Source: Pseudomonas sp.
GTDB lineage: Bacteria > Pseudomonadota > Gammaproteobacteria > Pseudomonadales > Pseudomonadaceae
DNA: 36,138 nucleotides
Assembly (NCBI GenBank): GCA_022448005.1
Contig: JAKUTK010000042.1
Location: 1-36,138, forward strand
Reading direction: 5' to 3'
Program-made: the position numbers and the translations under genes
Notes under the pieces: generated by a model
Database searches by the model: none
Seen by the model: the letters and a program-made list of their open reading frames with translations, nothing else
Told to the model about the DNA's origin: nothing
Shown here: positions 9,125 to 21,106 of the stretch, one piece after another
Numbering within the stretch: the first letter of the stretch is position 1
Layout: each line of letters begins with the position of its first letter

Positions 9125-11652
9125 CTCAACTCGACCAAAGCAGCAAGCCCAGCACGCATCCGGATCAGCTACGCGACCAGTTCAACGACGTCTGGGGCAA
9201 CCCGCGCGGCTGGCGCGCGCTGACTATCGTCAACCACACCACGATTGGTCTGCGCTTTCTGGTCACGGGAGCCGTGTTCTTCCTCATCGGCGGGCTGATG
9301 GCGATGCTTATCCGCACCCAGCTCGCCCTGCCCGGCTATGTATTGATGGAGCCTGAGGTGTACAACCAGGTCTTCACCATGCATGGCTCGGTGATGATGT
9401 TCCTGTTCGCCGTACCGATGATGGAGGGGCTGGCGGTCTACCTGATCCCAAAGATGATCGGCGCGCGAGACCTGATCTTTCCGCGCCTCTCGTCACTTGG
9501 CTACTTCTGCTATCTGTTCGGCGGCATCATCCTGCTGTCCAGCGTGTTTCTCGGCGTCGCGCCCAAGGCGGGCTGGTTCATGTACACCCCGCTGTCGAGC
9601 TCGGCGCACATGCCTGGCGTCAACTCCGACTTCTGGCTGCTCGGCATCACCTTCGTCGAGATCTCCGCAGTCAGTGCCGGTGTCGAGCTGGTGGTTTCTA
9701 TCCTGCGCACCCGAACCAACGGCATGGCGCTGCACAAGATGCCGCTGTATGCCTGGTACATCCTGGTGATGGCGCTGATGATCGTGTTCGGCTTCCCTCC
9801 GCTGATTCTGGGCAGCATTTTGCTGGAGCTGGAGCGCGCTGCCGGCATGCCATTTTTCGATTCAGCCAAGGGCGGCGATCCGGTGCTTTGGCAGCACCTG
9901 TTCTGGCTGTTCGGCCATCCAGAGGTGTACATCATCTTCCTGCCCGGAGCCGGCATCGTTTCCACCTTGCTACCCGTGTTCTGTCAGCGGCCATTGGTGG
10001 GGTATCGGTGGGTGGTGCTCGGCGTACTGACCACCGGATTCCTGAGCTTCGGGCTGTGGGTGCACCACATGTTCACCGTCGGCATTCCAGCACTGGCGCT
10101 GGGGTTCTTTTCGGCGGCGAGCATGCTTGTGGCGATCCCCACCGGGGTACAGATCTTTGCGTGGATCGCAACGCTCTGGCTGGGTAAGCCGGTCTATCAC
10201 GTGCCGATGCTTTGGTTGGTGGGCTTCCTCATCGTGTTCGTCTGTGGCGGCCTGACTGGGGTGATGGTGGCGCTGGTCCCCTTCGACTGGCAGGTGCATG
10301 ACACCCACTTCATCGTCGCGCACATGCATTACGTGCTAGTGGGCGGGATGTTCTTTCCGCTGATGGCTGGGCTTTACTACTGGCTGCCGCATTTTTCCGG
10401 CCGTATGCCCTCGGTACGATTGGGTCGCTGGGGCTTCTGGCTGGTGTTCATAGGCTTCAACACCACGTTTCTGATCATGCACTGGACCGGCCTGATCGGC
10501 ATGCCGCGACGGGTCTATACCTACGACACCGGGCTGGGCTGGGACATGCCTAACCTGATCTCGTCGATCGGCAGCTTCATCATGGCCATCGGCATCGGCA
10601 CCATTTTGCTGGATATCGTGCTGCACTTTCGCTTCGGCCAACCGGCAAAAACCAACCCCTGGAATGCCGACACCCTGGAATGGGCCACTTGCCTGCCGCC
10701 GAGCCCGTACAACTTCGTCAGCCTGCCGGACGTCACCGAGCGCCATCCGCTGTGGAAGGATCCGGACCTACCCAACAGCATCGCCCGTGGCGAACATTCC
10801 TTGAAGGCCATCGATCACGGCCGGCGCGAAACCTGGGGCTCGGACCCGCTGACTGGCAAGGTCCGTGAAATCATCCATCTGCCTGGCAACAGCTGGTGGC
10901 CTTTCGTGGCTTCGGTGTTTCTGGCAGTGCTCTGCCTGAGCCTGCTGAACAAATTTTACTGGGTCGCATTGATTGCCACAGTCGCCACCTTGATCGTGTT
11001 GTTTCGCTGGTCATGGGAGAACGGTGCCCACCCCGCCGCCGCGCCCGATGCGCAAACGCAACCTGGCGAGCCACCGTTGCATTCGCGAACCTTTGACGGG
11101 CCCGGCCTCTGGGGAATGGGGGTCACCCTACTGGCCAACGGCACCCTTTACTTGTCATTGCTGTTCGGCTGGTTCTATCTGTGGACGGTGTCACCGGAAT
11201 GGATGGTGCCCGAGCATTCCGATCTGAATGGATGGCTCATGCTCGCCAGCGCCCTGGTGCTGACGATCGGCACGCTGTGGATGCGCCTTGTGCCCGGCCG
11301 GTTGCGCCGCGGAAATGGTGGGCAGTTGATGGTCAACCTCGGCGCCATCACGGTCATCGGTGCCGCGCAGTGGGCAATGATGCTGTGGCTGCTGCTAACC
11401 GCCAATCTTAGGGTGACCGAGACAGCGCACGACGCGGTGGTCTTCGTGATTCTGGCCTATGGCCTGATCCATTGCGGGCTGGCGACGATTCTCACGTTAC
11501 TGCAGACGCTGCGGGTAATGTACGGCTACGTGGGCGACAAAGCGCCCTACGAAGTGGTGGTCGTCGAACAGCTCTGGTACTACAACCTCGGCGTGGTCTG
11601 GAGCGCCTATGCCGCGATTGTCCTGTTCCCGAATGCATGGGGAGCTGCCTGA
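9121..11652 (+). CDS. coxA: Cytochrome c oxidase subunit I fused to subunit III
   Basis: Catalytic subunit of a heme-copper oxidase, reducing oxygen to water and pumping protons. Residues up to about 560 are subunit I. Metal ligands are intact: H88 and H403 for the low-spin heme, H401 for the high-spin heme, H266, H315 and H316 for CuB, and Y270 for the cross-linked tyrosine. E268 corresponds to Glu278 of Paracoccus and D117 to Asp124 at the D-pathway entrance. Two channel positions differ: the K-pathway lysine (PTGxK) is Q344, and Asn131 of Paracoccus is S124. After a linker, residues from about 640 to 843 form a subunit III-like helical domain, so no separate coxC is needed. No ctaA, ctaB or cox11 lies nearby. 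Confidence 0.93.
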   Translation: MTQLDQSSKPSTHPDQLRDQFNDVWGNPRGWRALTIVNHTTIGLRFLVTGAVFFLIGGLMAMLIRTQLALPGYVLMEPEVYNQVFTMHGSVMMFLFAVPMMEGLAVYLIPKMIGARDLIFPRLSSLGYFCYLFGGIILLSSVFLGVAPKAGWFMYTPLSSSAHMPGVNSDFWLLGITFVEISAVSAGVELVVSILRTRTNGMALHKMPLYAWYILVMALMIVFGFPPLILGSILLELERAAGMPFFDSAKGGDPVLWQHLFWLFGHPEVYIIFLPGAGIVSTLLPVFCQRPLVGYRWVVLGVLTTGFLSFGLWVHHMFTVGIPALALGFFSAASMLVAIPTGVQIFAWIATLWLGKPVYHVPMLWLVGFLIVFVCGGLTGVMVALVPFDWQVHDTHFIVAHMHYVLVGGMFFPLMAGLYYWLPHFSGRMPSVRLGRWGFWLVFIGFNTTFLIMHWTGLIGMPRRVYTYDTGLGWDMPNLISSIGSFIMAIGIGTILLDIVLHFRFGQPAKTNPWNADTLEWATCLPPSPYNFVSLPDVTERHPLWKDPDLPNSIARGEHSLKAIDHGRRETWGSDPLTGKVREIIHLPGNSWWPFVASVFLAVLCLSLLNKFYWVALIATVATLIVLFRWSWENGAHPAAAPDAQTQPGEPPLHSRTFDGPGLWGMGVTLLANGTLYLSLLFGWFYLWTVSPEWMVPEHSDLNGWLMLASALVLTIGTLWMRLVPGRLRRGNGGQLMVNLGAITVIGAAQWAMMLWLLLTANLRVTETAHDAVVFVILAYGLIHCGLATILTLLQTLRVMYGYVGDKAPYEVVVVEQLWYYNLGVVWSAYAAIVLFPNAWGAA

Positions 11653-12011
11653 TGAAGTACAACCGCACATCTGTCTTCCACCCCATTCAGATTCCGTTCG
11701 GCCTGACCATCTGGAGTCTCTGGTTTGCGATCATGTATGGCTCGCACGCGGTGGTCTGCTCGATCGCCCCGCCGGACCCCAACCTCGGGGTCTTCAATTG
11801 GCTGAATGCGAGCTTCGGGCTGTTTACGGTACTGGTGATCGTGCTGCTACTTTGGCTAGGACGTCGGACCTGGAAGCTGTCTCATGAACCGAACGATTTC
11901 AATGAACGCCAGGTTTTCGTGATCAAGGTGTCGTCCGGGATTCACTTCATCGCAGCGTTGGCGACGGTTTTCGTTGGCATGCAGCTGGTGTTTCTGCCGC
12001 CCTGCATCTAA
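11652..12011 (+). CDS. Unknown three-helix membrane protein of the caa3 cluster
   Basis: I do not recognise a named family. The 119-residue product has three predicted membrane segments (about residues 14-40, 48-70 and 95-119) separated by a charged loop, and ends in FLPPCI. Its ATG overlaps the subunit I/III stop (TGATG) and has GGAG seven bases upstream, so it is translationally coupled to the oxidase. Size, topology and position suggest a small accessory subunit, a functional stand-in for subunit IV, or an assembly factor. Nothing like a CXXC motif or a heme-c site is present. Confidence 0.75.
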   Translation: MKYNRTSVFHPIQIPFGLTIWSLWFAIMYGSHAVVCSIAPPDPNLGVFNWLNASFGLFTVLVIVLLLWLGRRTWKLSHEPNDFNERQVFVIKVSSGIHFIAALATVFVGMQLVFLPPCI

Positions 12012-12036
12012 ACCAGGCGCCCAAACATTGCGGTGT

Positions 12037-12288
12037 CTAGTCGAGCTTTTTGCGTATCCAGTACAGATAGGTGCCTTCGTCGGTCTGCTGGTCGACCAGT
12101 TCATGACCCAGAAAAACGCAGAACTTGGGAATATCGCGCTGGGTCGACGGATCGGTCGCAATGACCTTCAAGACGTCGCCCGCGGGCAGATCGCGCACCT
12201 TGTTGTGCAGCATCATGACTGGCTCGGGGCAATTGAGGCCGCTGGCATCGAGCAGCGCATCAGCAGACAGTTCGGTAGTTCGAGACAT
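12037..12288 (-). CDS. tusA: TusA-family sulfur carrier protein
   Basis: An 83-residue protein with the TusA/SirA fold signature: the active-site cysteine C20 lies in LNCPEPVM, followed by the typical [12 protein letters not shown] strand-turn. TusA proteins accept persulfide sulfur from IscS and relay it, classically to the TusBCD-E-MnmA route for tRNA 2-thiouridine; some family members serve molybdenum cofactor or other sulfur pathways. GGAG precedes the ATG at a good distance. It lies 55 bases after rlmM on the same strand and is probably in its operon. It converges with the oxidase cluster at 12011. Confidence 0.92.
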   Translation of the reverse strand: MSRTTELSADALLDASGLNCPEPVMMLHNKVRDLPAGDVLKVIATDPSTQRDIPKFCVFLGHELVDQQTDEGTYLYWIRKKLD

Positions 12289-12343
12289 CAGAGGCTCCAG
12301 AAAACGGGACGGTATTGTCGCGCAAGAAAGCAGGCGGCAGGGC

Positions 12344-13393
12344 TCACAACCGACGCAGATGGCAAGTCACTTCCTCGCGGTCATGATAGAGCTGCTTGCA
12401 GCCGATGCTCGCTTTCACCCCTCGTTCGGCAAGCCCATCGGCGATGCGTTCCAGCAGTCGCTTTACCTCGGCATAGCGCTGCTTCATCGGCAGCTTCAGG
12501 TTGACCACTGCTTCGCGACACAAGCCTTCGCCGATCCAGGTTTCAAGCAACGCGGCATTTTTCGCCGGCTTTTCGACGATATCGCAGACCATCCAGTTCA
12601 CCGGGCGCTTAGGGCGGAAGGCGAAGCCATCGGCGCGGTAATGCCCCACCAGACCGGACTCGAGCAGCTCCTCGTTCATCGGCCCGTTGTCGACAGCCAT
12701 TACTTCGATGTCGCGATTGACCAGCTGCCAGGTCCAGCCGCCGGGCGAGGCGCCGAGGTCGACCGCCGTCATACCTGGCGCCAAGCGTTCATCCCATTGC
12801 TCGCGCGGGATGAAATGGTGCCACGCCTCCTCAAGCTTCAAGGTCGAGCGGCTCGGCGCCTGGCGAGGAAATTTCAGGCGGGGAATGCCCATCGGCCACA
12901 TGGCACTGTTCTCTGCTTCGGCAAGCCCAACAAAGACCTCACGACCACTCTTGAACGTGAGCAACAAGCGGGGGCCGTGGCCCCCCTCCTTCAGCCTGCC
13001 GGCTTTTTCCAGCGCCTTGCGCAACGGCGCCTCAAACTTGCGGCAGAAGTTCGACAGCTCTTTGCCGTCGTTGGTATCCAACACTTCCAGCCACAGACTG
13101 CCGCACACCGGCAGGGATTTCAGCTGATCGAGCAATACACCGATCCGGTCAGTTTCCGGAAGCGCCAGCCATTCCCCGCGCGCCCACTGCCGGGGAAATA
13201 TAAGCCGTGCGAAACGCGCGCCGCGCATCAGGCGCTCAGGCCCTGCCGCGTCGTTGCAGATGAACTCGGCACAGGCACTGTCGGCTTTGGCCTTGGCGTA
13301 GCCGGCCACATCGAGGCGAGCGGCCTGATCGCTGATTTCGGCGCAGACCTCGTTCTCGAAACCGGGGCGGCAATGGAGCAGCAATGTATTCAT
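12344..13393 (-). CDS. rlmM: 23S rRNA 2'-O-ribose methyltransferase RlmM (C2498)
   Basis: RlmM methylates the 2'-OH of C2498 in 23S rRNA using SAM. The 349-residue product starts [13 protein letters not shown] at 13393. The N-terminal half is the THUMP-like substrate-recognition region. The Rossmann methyltransferase domain has the SAM-binding loop [13 protein letters not shown], followed by VMAVDNGPM and the VCDIVEKP strand. The catalytic lysine region reads [12 protein letters not shown], consistent with the K-D-K family. A moderately good TAGGG lies nine bases upstream of the start. The reading frame stays open 103 codons further up, but that extension has no family resemblance. The gene is divergent from acnA and upstream of tusA. 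Confidence 0.94.
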   Translation of the reverse strand: MNTLLLHCRPGFENEVCAEISDQAARLDVAGYAKAKADSACAEFICNDAAGPERLMRGARFARLIFPRQWARGEWLALPETDRIGVLLDQLKSLPVCGSLWLEVLDTNDGKELSNFCRKFEAPLRKALEKAGRLKEGGHGPRLLLTFKSGREVFVGLAEAENSAMWPMGIPRLKFPRQAPSRSTLKLEEAWHHFIPREQWDERLAPGMTAVDLGASPGGWTWQLVNRDIEVMAVDNGPMNEELLESGLVGHYRADGFAFRPKRPVNWMVCDIVEKPAKNAALLETWIGEGLCREAVVNLKLPMKQRYAEVKRLLERIADGLAERGVKASIGCKQLYHDREEVTCHLRRL

Positions 13394-13695
13394 GTTACGA
13401 ACCCTATAAGCGGCGCAAAGCGCATCGGCGCCGCCCCTACTACAAAAGCCGCACATGATAGCCGAGTGGGGAACCACGGGCTTGCTGGTTCGGTCCAGTG
13501 AACAGTTGCAGGAGTCGTTTGCGCCCCGGCAAGCAGCGCCTTTACGCCGCTGCGAACACGCTGTCGCGGCTCGACTCTCGCACTTCGCCATAACGATTGG
13601 CGGCCAGTTTCGTGGCGAATCACTTCGCCAGAGGCTAGGTTCCAAGAACGCTCCCGACTCAATCAGCCCGGCCGTGCGGGCACAAGGAGAGACGA
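13394..13695. other. Divergent intergenic region rlmM / acnA
   Basis: About 300 bases between divergent starts, expected to carry both promoters. No gene is supportable here; open frames through it are short and lack good start signals. I saw no clear Anr palindrome and could not identify strong -35/-10 pairs by eye. The acnA ribosome binding site (AAGGAGA) is at its right end. Confidence 0.55.
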
Positions 13696-16371
13696 ATGCC
13701 ATCCCTGGACAGCCTTAATTGCCGTCGCAGTCTCGACGTGAACGGCAAGACCTACCACTACTACAGCCTCCCGGAAGCCGCGACGCAGTTGGGCGACATC
13801 AGCCGACTGCCCACGTCGCTGAAGGTACTGCTGGAAAATCTGCTGCGCTGGGAAGATGGCGCCACCGTTCGCGCCGATGACTTCAACTCGCTGGCCGTGT
13901 GGCTCAAGACACACACCTCCGAACGCGAGATTCAATATCGCCCCGCGCGGGTTTTGATGCAGGACTTTACTGGCGTACCCGCGGTTGTCGACCTGACGGC
14001 CATGCGTGACGCGGTCTCTCGTGCCGGTGCCGATCCACAGCGCATCAATCCGTTGTCGCCGGTCGATCTGGTGATCGACCACTCGGTAATGGTGGACCGT
14101 TTCGGCACGGACAAAGCGTTCGAGCAGAATGTCGACATCGAAATGCAGCGTAATGGCGAGCGCTACGAGTTTCTGCGCTGGGGTCAGCAAGCATTCGACA
14201 ATTTCCGCGTGGTGCCGCCGGGCACCGGCATCTGCCACCAGGTCAACCTGGAATATCTGGGGCAGGTTGTCTGGACCAAGGAAGAGAACGGCGAAACCAT
14301 TGCCTACCCCGACACCCTGGTCGGTACTGACTCGCATACCACGATGATCAACGGTCTTGGCGTGCTGGGCTGGGGCGTCGGCGGCATCGAAGCGGAAGCC
14401 GCGATGCTCGGCCAACCGGTCTCGATGCTGATCCCGGAAGTGATCGGCATGCGCTTGACTGGCAAGCTCAACGAAGGCGTGACCGCTACCGATTTGGTGC
14501 TGACCGTGACCCAGATACTGCGTAAGCACGGTGTGGTGGGCAAGTTCGTCGAGTTCTTCGGCCCCGGTCTGGATCACCTTCCACTTGCTGATCGCGCGAC
14601 CATCGGCAACATGGCACCGGAATACGGTGCGACCTGCGGCTTCTTCCCGGTCGATCAGGTCACCATCGATTACCTGCGTCTGACCGGACGTGACGAAGAC
14701 CGTATCGCGCTGGTCGAGGCCTACAGCAAAGCTCAGGGAATGTGGCGCGACACCAACTCGCCGGACCCTGTTTTTACAGCCACCTTGGAGTTGGACCTCG
14801 CCGAGGTCAAGCCATCCCTGGCCGGCCCAAAGCGCCCACAGGATCGCGTATCGCTTGAGGATATTGGCGCCAACTTCGACCTGTTGCTGGAAACCAGTGG
14901 CAAGGCTCAGCAAGCCGCAAGCTCGGTCCCGGTGGCCGGCGAAGACTACGGCCTCAAGCACGGCGCGGTCGTGATTGCAGCCATTACTTCCTGCACAAAC
15001 ACCTCCAACCCGAACGTGCTGATGGCTGCCGGTCTGGTGGCGAAGAAGGCACTCGAGCGTGGCCTCAAGCGCGCGCCGTGGGTGAAGTCTTCCTTAGCGC
15101 CGGGCTCCAAGGTCGTCACCGACTACCTCGAGCGAGCCGGATTGACCACCTACCTCGATCAACTGGGCTTCAACCTCGTCGGCTATGGCTGCACAACCTG
15201 CATCGGTAACTCCGGCCCACTTCCTGATGCCATCGGCCAGGCGATCACCGATAACGACCTGGTGGTGTCCTCGGTGCTCTCGGGCAACCGTAACTTCGAA
15301 GGACGCGTGCATCCGCTGGTCAAGGCCAATTGGCTGGCATCGCCGCCGTTGGTGGTGGCCTTTGCGCTGGCTGGGACCACGCGGATCAACATGGAGAAAG
15401 ATCCGCTGGGCTATGACGAGCAGAACCAGCCCGTTTACCTCAAGGACATCTGGCCGACCAGTGCCGAGGTGAACGAGGCAGTCAGCAAGATCGACGGCCA
15501 GATGTTCCGCACCCGCTACGCCGATGTATTCAGCGGCGATGAGCATTGGCAGTCCATTGCGGTCACCGCTGGCGACACCTACAAATGGAACAACAATTCC
15601 AGCTATGTGCAGAACCCACCCTTCTTCGAGGATATCGGGCAACCCCTGACGCCACCGAAGGACGTTGAGAACGCGCGAGTCCTTGCGGTATTTGGTGACT
15701 CCATCACCACCGACCACATCTCTCCGGCCGGAAACATCAAGGCCAGTTCCCCTGCCGGCGTCTATCTGCAGGAGCTGGGCGTACAGCCGGAGGACTTCAA
15801 CTCCTATGGTTCACGCCGCGGTAATCACGAAGTCATGATGCGCGGCACCTTTGCCAACATCCGCATCAAAAACGAGATGCTCGGCGGCGAAGAAGGCGGC
15901 AACACCCTGTATCAGCCAAGTGGCGAACGGATGTCCATCTATGACGCTGCGATGCGTTACCAGGCGGAGGCTGTGCCCCTGGTCGTCATCGCGGGCAAAG
16001 AGTACGGCACCGGCTCCAGCCGCGACTGGGCCGCGAAAGGCACCAATCTGCTAGGGGTGAAAGCCGTTATTGCCGAGAGCTTTGAGCGAATCCACCGTTC
16101 GAACCTGATTGGCATGGGCGTTCTGGCGCTGCAGTTCGTCGGCGACCAGACCCGGCAGTCGCTGGGGCTGACCGGAAACGAGAAGCTGTCGATCCGCGGC
16201 CTGGGCGCCGATATCAAGCCACGCCAGCTGCTGACAGTCGATCTGGAACGTGCCGACGGTGGCCGCGACAGCTTTCAGGTGCTCTGCCGCATCGACACGC
16301 TCAACGAGGTTGAGTACTTCAAAGCCGGCGGTATTTTGCATTACGTGCTGCGCCAGTTGATCGAGGGCTGA
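13696..16371 (+). CDS. acnA: Aconitate hydratase A
   Basis: AcnA interconverts citrate and isocitrate in the TCA cycle. The 891-residue length is usual for the AcnA/IRP1 branch. The three cysteines that hold the 4Fe-4S cluster are C433 (SCTNTSNP) and C499/C502 ([10 protein letters not shown]). The HTTM-type active-site segment ([11 protein letters not shown]) and the swivelling C-terminal domain with SRDWAAKG are present. A strong AAGGAGA lies before the ATG. It stands alone between rlmM (divergent) and the aer-like receptor, and ends in a clear terminator at 16402. The enzyme is usually more oxygen-stable than AcnB and is often stress-induced, although no regulator site was seen here. Confidence 0.97.
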   Translation: MPSLDSLNCRRSLDVNGKTYHYYSLPEAATQLGDISRLPTSLKVLLENLLRWEDGATVRADDFNSLAVWLKTHTSEREIQYRPARVLMQDFTGVPAVVDLTAMRDAVSRAGADPQRINPLSPVDLVIDHSVMVDRFGTDKAFEQNVDIEMQRNGERYEFLRWGQQAFDNFRVVPPGTGICHQVNLEYLGQVVWTKEENGETIAYPDTLVGTDSHTTMINGLGVLGWGVGGIEAEAAMLGQPVSMLIPEVIGMRLTGKLNEGVTATDLVLTVTQILRKHGVVGKFVEFFGPGLDHLPLADRATIGNMAPEYGATCGFFPVDQVTIDYLRLTGRDEDRIALVEAYSKAQGMWRDTNSPDPVFTATLELDLAEVKPSLAGPKRPQDRVSLEDIGANFDLLLETSGKAQQAASSVPVAGEDYGLKHGAVVIAAITSCTNTSNPNVLMAAGLVAKKALERGLKRAPWVKSSLAPGSKVVTDYLERAGLTTYLDQLGFNLVGYGCTTCIGNSGPLPDAIGQAITDNDLVVSSVLSGNRNFEGRVHPLVKANWLASPPLVVAFALAGTTRINMEKDPLGYDEQNQPVYLKDIWPTSAEVNEAVSKIDGQMFRTRYADVFSGDEHWQSIAVTAGDTYKWNNNSSYVQNPPFFEDIGQPLTPPKDVENARVLAVFGDSITTDHISPAGNIKASSPAGVYLQELGVQPEDFNSYGSRRGNHEVMMRGTFANIRIKNEMLGGEEGGNTLYQPSGERMSIYDAAMRYQAEAVPLVVIAGKEYGTGSSRDWAAKGTNLLGVKAVIAESFERIHRSNLIGMGVLALQFVGDQTRQSLGLTGNEKLSIRGLGADIKPRQLLTVDLERADGGRDSFQVLCRIDTLNEVEYFKAGGILHYVLRQLIEG

Positions 16372-16401
16372 TAGACAGGAACAGTCGTCGCTTCAATGAA
16401 G

Positions 16402-16435
16402 GCCCGCTGCAGCACATCTGCAGCGGGCTTTTTTT
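16402..16435 (+). terminator. Intrinsic terminator after acnA
   Basis: GCCCGCTGCAG (16402-16412) pairs perfectly with CTGCAGCGGGC (16418-16428) around a five-base loop and is followed directly by seven T residues. This is a strong factor-independent terminator, 30 bases past the acnA stop. Confidence 0.95.
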
Positions 16436-16609
16436 GTGCTGCCATTTATACACTGCTGCTTAAGTCTTTGGAAAATCAGCCGTTACGATGCCAAGCACAA
16501 CGGTCGTGAACTTGGCGTCAAAATGCCATCATTCCCAGGGCCGCAGAATTTGCGGACTGACCGAACACAATAAGTGGCCATGGCCACCCCGACTTGCCAG
16601 GCGTATTGC

Positions 16610-18178
16610 ATGCGAAACAACCAGCCCGTTACTCAACGTGAATATGCGTTTCCCGATCAGCAGAGATTGATTTCCACCACTGACCTGACCGGCAAGATTA
16701 CTTATTGCAACGACATCTTTGCTGAGGTCAGTGGCTTTGAACGCAGTGAGCTGATCGGCGCACCACATAACCTGATACGCCATCCAGACGTCCCTTCGGC
16801 GGTGTTCGGCCATATGTGGGCCACACTCAAGGACGGCAAGCCCTGGATGGGCATCGTCAAGAACCGCCGCAACAACGGCGATCACTATTGGGTCAACGCG
16901 TACGTCACGCCGGTGCTGGATGCTCAGCGCAAGGTCATCGGATATGAGTCGGTTCGCACCAAGCCAACCCGCGAGCAGGTCGGGCGTGCGGAAGCGCTCT
17001 ATGCTCGGCTAAACGCGGGGAAAAGTGGGGTTCCCCAGCGCGACAAGTGGCTCCCAACCGTGGTCAATTGGCTGCCCTTTATCGTCATCAGCCAGATTGG
17101 CTTCCTGATCGGCGCTTGGCACGACCACGGCTGGGGGTTCGCGCTTGCCGCTCTGCTATCGATACCCCTCGGCTTGATCGGTCGTCACTGGCAGATGCGC
17201 GGGATGCAACGATTGCTAGGCCTGGCCCAGCAGTCAACCAGTGATCCGCTGATCGCTAAAATGTATACCGACAGCCACGGCGCCGAGGCACAGCTGGAAA
17301 TGGCCCTGCTTAGCGAGCATGCACGACTCAAGACATGCCTGACCCGCCTGCAGGACAGCGCCGTGCAACTGCAGCAGCAGGCCAAGCGGGCGGACAACTT
17401 GGCCCATAGCTGCTCTGATGGATTGTCGCGCCAGCATCACGAGACCGAGCAGGTCGCTGCCGCAATCACGCAGATGGCCGCCACCACCCAGGAGGTCGCC
17501 AGCAACGTCGCCCTTGCAGCGGAGGCCACCGAACAAGCCAACCAGCTCACTGCTCAGGGTCGGCAGATCAGCGCGCAGACGCGCAAGGCCATCGAACTAC
17601 TGGCCGCGGCCGTTACCGAAACCGGCGACGCGGTGTCCGCACTGGCACAGAACAGTAATGAAATTGGCACCGTAGTTGATGTGATCAAGAGCATTGCCGA
17701 CCAGACCAACCTGCTGGCACTGAACGCAGCCATCGAAGCCGCGCGAGCGGGTGAAAGCGGTCGCGGCTTCGCTGTGGTGGCTGACGAGGTCCGGCAACTG
17801 GCTCAACGCACGGCATCCGCCACGGGACAGATTCACCAGCTGATCGAAAAGCTGCAGCAGCAAGCGCGCCAGGCCGTGGAAACCACTGAGCAAGGCCGAA
17901 GCCAGGCGAGCCGCGGCGTTGAGCGCGTCATTGACGCCGACGGGGCACTGACCGGCATCAGCGAGGCGGTGGGCCGTATTATCGACATGACCGCGCAGAT
18001 CGCTTCCGCAACCGAGCAGCAAAGCGCAGTGGCTGACGAAATCAGCCAGAACGTTGGCAATATCGCTCGCCTTGCCGACCAAACCTCTGGCGATGCACAG
18101 AGCTCGGCGCTGCTTTCCGAAGACCTGGCGGCGACTGCCCAGTCGCAGTACAGCCTGGTAGAGCGCTTCAACCGCTAA
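16610..18178 (+). CDS. aer: Aer-type PAS-containing energy-taxis chemoreceptor
   Basis: This 522-residue methyl-accepting chemotaxis protein has an N-terminal PAS domain (about residues 10-115) of the Aer kind. The stretches [24 protein letters not shown] and [15 protein letters not shown] match the FAD-binding PAS of aerotaxis receptors. A hydrophobic hairpin around residues 145-190 anchors it in the membrane with no periplasmic sensor. The cytoplasmic signalling helix carries the invariant hairpin-tip segment around [20 protein letters not shown]. It should report cellular redox or electron-transport state to CheA/CheW. The ATG at 16610 starts MRNNQPVTQ; an in-frame ATG lies 36 bases upstream. 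Its place between acnA and cco genes matches, from memory, aer in P. aeruginosa, whose product supports aerotaxis. Confidence 0.92.
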   Translation: MRNNQPVTQREYAFPDQQRLISTTDLTGKITYCNDIFAEVSGFERSELIGAPHNLIRHPDVPSAVFGHMWATLKDGKPWMGIVKNRRNNGDHYWVNAYVTPVLDAQRKVIGYESVRTKPTREQVGRAEALYARLNAGKSGVPQRDKWLPTVVNWLPFIVISQIGFLIGAWHDHGWGFALAALLSIPLGLIGRHWQMRGMQRLLGLAQQSTSDPLIAKMYTDSHGAEAQLEMALLSEHARLKTCLTRLQDSAVQLQQQAKRADNLAHSCSDGLSRQHHETEQVAAAITQMAATTQEVASNVALAAEATEQANQLTAQGRQISAQTRKAIELLAAAVTETGDAVSALAQNSNEIGTVVDVIKSIADQTNLLALNAAIEAARAGESGRGFAVVADEVRQLAQRTASATGQIHQLIEKLQQQARQAVETTEQGRSQASRGVERVIDADGALTGISEAVGRIIDMTAQIASATEQQSAVADEISQNVGNIARLADQTSGDAQSSALLSEDLAATAQSQYSLVERFNR

Positions 18179-18215
18179 CTAAAGCATCAACTCAGTATTG
18201 TTGAGGCCACCAAGC

Positions 18216-18251
18216 ATGCCCGCTTACCGCGTCACGGTAGCGGGCATTTTG
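18216..18251 (+). terminator. Intrinsic terminator after the aer-like gene
   Basis: ATGCCCGCTTACCG (18216-18229) pairs with CGGTAGCGGGCAT (18235-18247), with a single bulged T, around a five-base loop; TTT then GGGTTT follow. It lies between the convergent aer-like and hydrolase genes and is oriented for the plus-strand gene. Confidence 0.8.
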
Positions 18252-18264
18252 GGTTTGATCGAGC

Positions 18265-18948
18265 CTAAAGGCTGGAGAGGAATGCCGCGATTGCGTCCGC
18301 AGCCTTGTCCAGAGACTGCTCGTGGGTAAAGCCTGAGCGTTTCAGTGGTTTGAGATCATGGTCGGCCGCCATCAGCCAATCGAGGCGAATCGCCGACGAC
18401 AGGGAGTAACCGGCGACGGTGTCTCGGTTACCCAGGGCATCGCGCTCCCCCTGAATAATCAGCGTCGGAGTTCGCAGCTCTGCCAGGTGCGCCACTCGTG
18501 GTTTTTCCGGCTTTCCCACGGCATGAAACGGATAGCCCAAACATACCAGCGCATCAACCGCGAGCTCGTCAGCCAACATGCTCGCCATTCGCCCGCCCAT
18601 TGACTTGCCACAGATCGCCAATCGCCCTGCGGTTTGCTGTCGCACCGTTCGATAAACCGCCCGCCATTGCTGAAGCAACTGCGCCTGTGGATTTGGCGGA
18701 CGCTTGCGTTCATCGATGCGCCTGCGGGCCATATAGGCAAACTCGAAACGAAAGACCGCCACGCCCCGCGCCACCAGCCGTTCAGTCATCTCTTCCATGA
18801 ACGGGCTGTCCATTGGAGCGCCGGCTCCATGCGCCAGGATCAGGCCCGCGCAAACCGTCCCCTTTGGTTGATCACGCCGGACGAATGGAATTTCCTCGCC
18901 CTGTGAGTATTGACCGGCGTCAATACCGGCCATTTGCCCAGTGCCCAT
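18265..18948 (-). CDS. KANL3/Tex30-type alpha/beta hydrolase
   Basis: A 227-residue soluble alpha/beta hydrolase of the dienelactone-hydrolase-like KANL3/Tex30 group. Visible pieces are the oxyanion strand [16 protein letters not shown], the nucleophile elbow GKSMGG, the acid in QGERDALG and the histidine in MAADHDLKP, so the catalytic triad is complete. The physiological substrate is unknown. The start is ambiguous: ATG at 18948 has GGGGG five bases upstream, and ATG at 18933 is also plausible. Either way its first codons overlap a palindromic Anr-type site (18910-18923) that belongs to the divergent ccoN1 promoter, so Anr binding could also affect this gene. Confidence 0.85.
   Translation of the reverse strand: MGTGQMAGIDAGQYSQGEEIPFVRRDQPKGTVCAGLILAHGAGAPMDSPFMEEMTERLVARGVAVFRFEFAYMARRRIDERKRPPNPQAQLLQQWRAVYRTVRQQTAGRLAICGKSMGGRMASMLADELAVDALVCLGYPFHAVGKPEKPRVAHLAELRTPTLIIQGERDALGNRDTVAGYSLSSAIRLDWLMAADHDLKPLKRSGFTHEQSLDKAADAIAAFLSSL
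18910..18923 (+). promoter_or_regulatory. Anr/FNR-type box upstream of ccoN1
   Basis: TTGACCGGCGTCAA is a perfect palindrome of the TTGAY-N4-RTCAA form recognised by FNR/Anr. Its centre lies 115 bases before the ccoN1 ATG. If it acts as a class II site the start of transcription would be near 18958, with a weak -10 (CATCCT, 18946-18951). The anr gene itself is in this window. In P. aeruginosa one of the two cbb3 operons is Anr-activated, which fits, but binding here is inferred. Confidence 0.75.
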
Positions 18949-19031
18949 CCTTGCCCCCGCTTTCTATTGAAAGAAATCTCTGCTCACCGCAACAGAAAAA
19001 CATGCTCATTACCGTGGATGGAAGCCCATAC

Positions 19032-21079
<2,048 letters not shown>

Positions 21080-21106
21080 GATCGACGGCAAGCTATCGAG
21101 AACGAC

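Noticed and set aside
13663..14961. 432-codon minus-strand open frame opposite acnA
   Set aside because: Shadow of acnA, whose cluster cysteines and length are intact; the antisense product has no recognisable features.
16511..16524. Possible Anr site before the aer-like gene (GTCAA half-site)
   Set aside because: The left half does not match TTGAT; only one half-site is present, so I do not call it although aer is Anr-controlled in P. aeruginosa.
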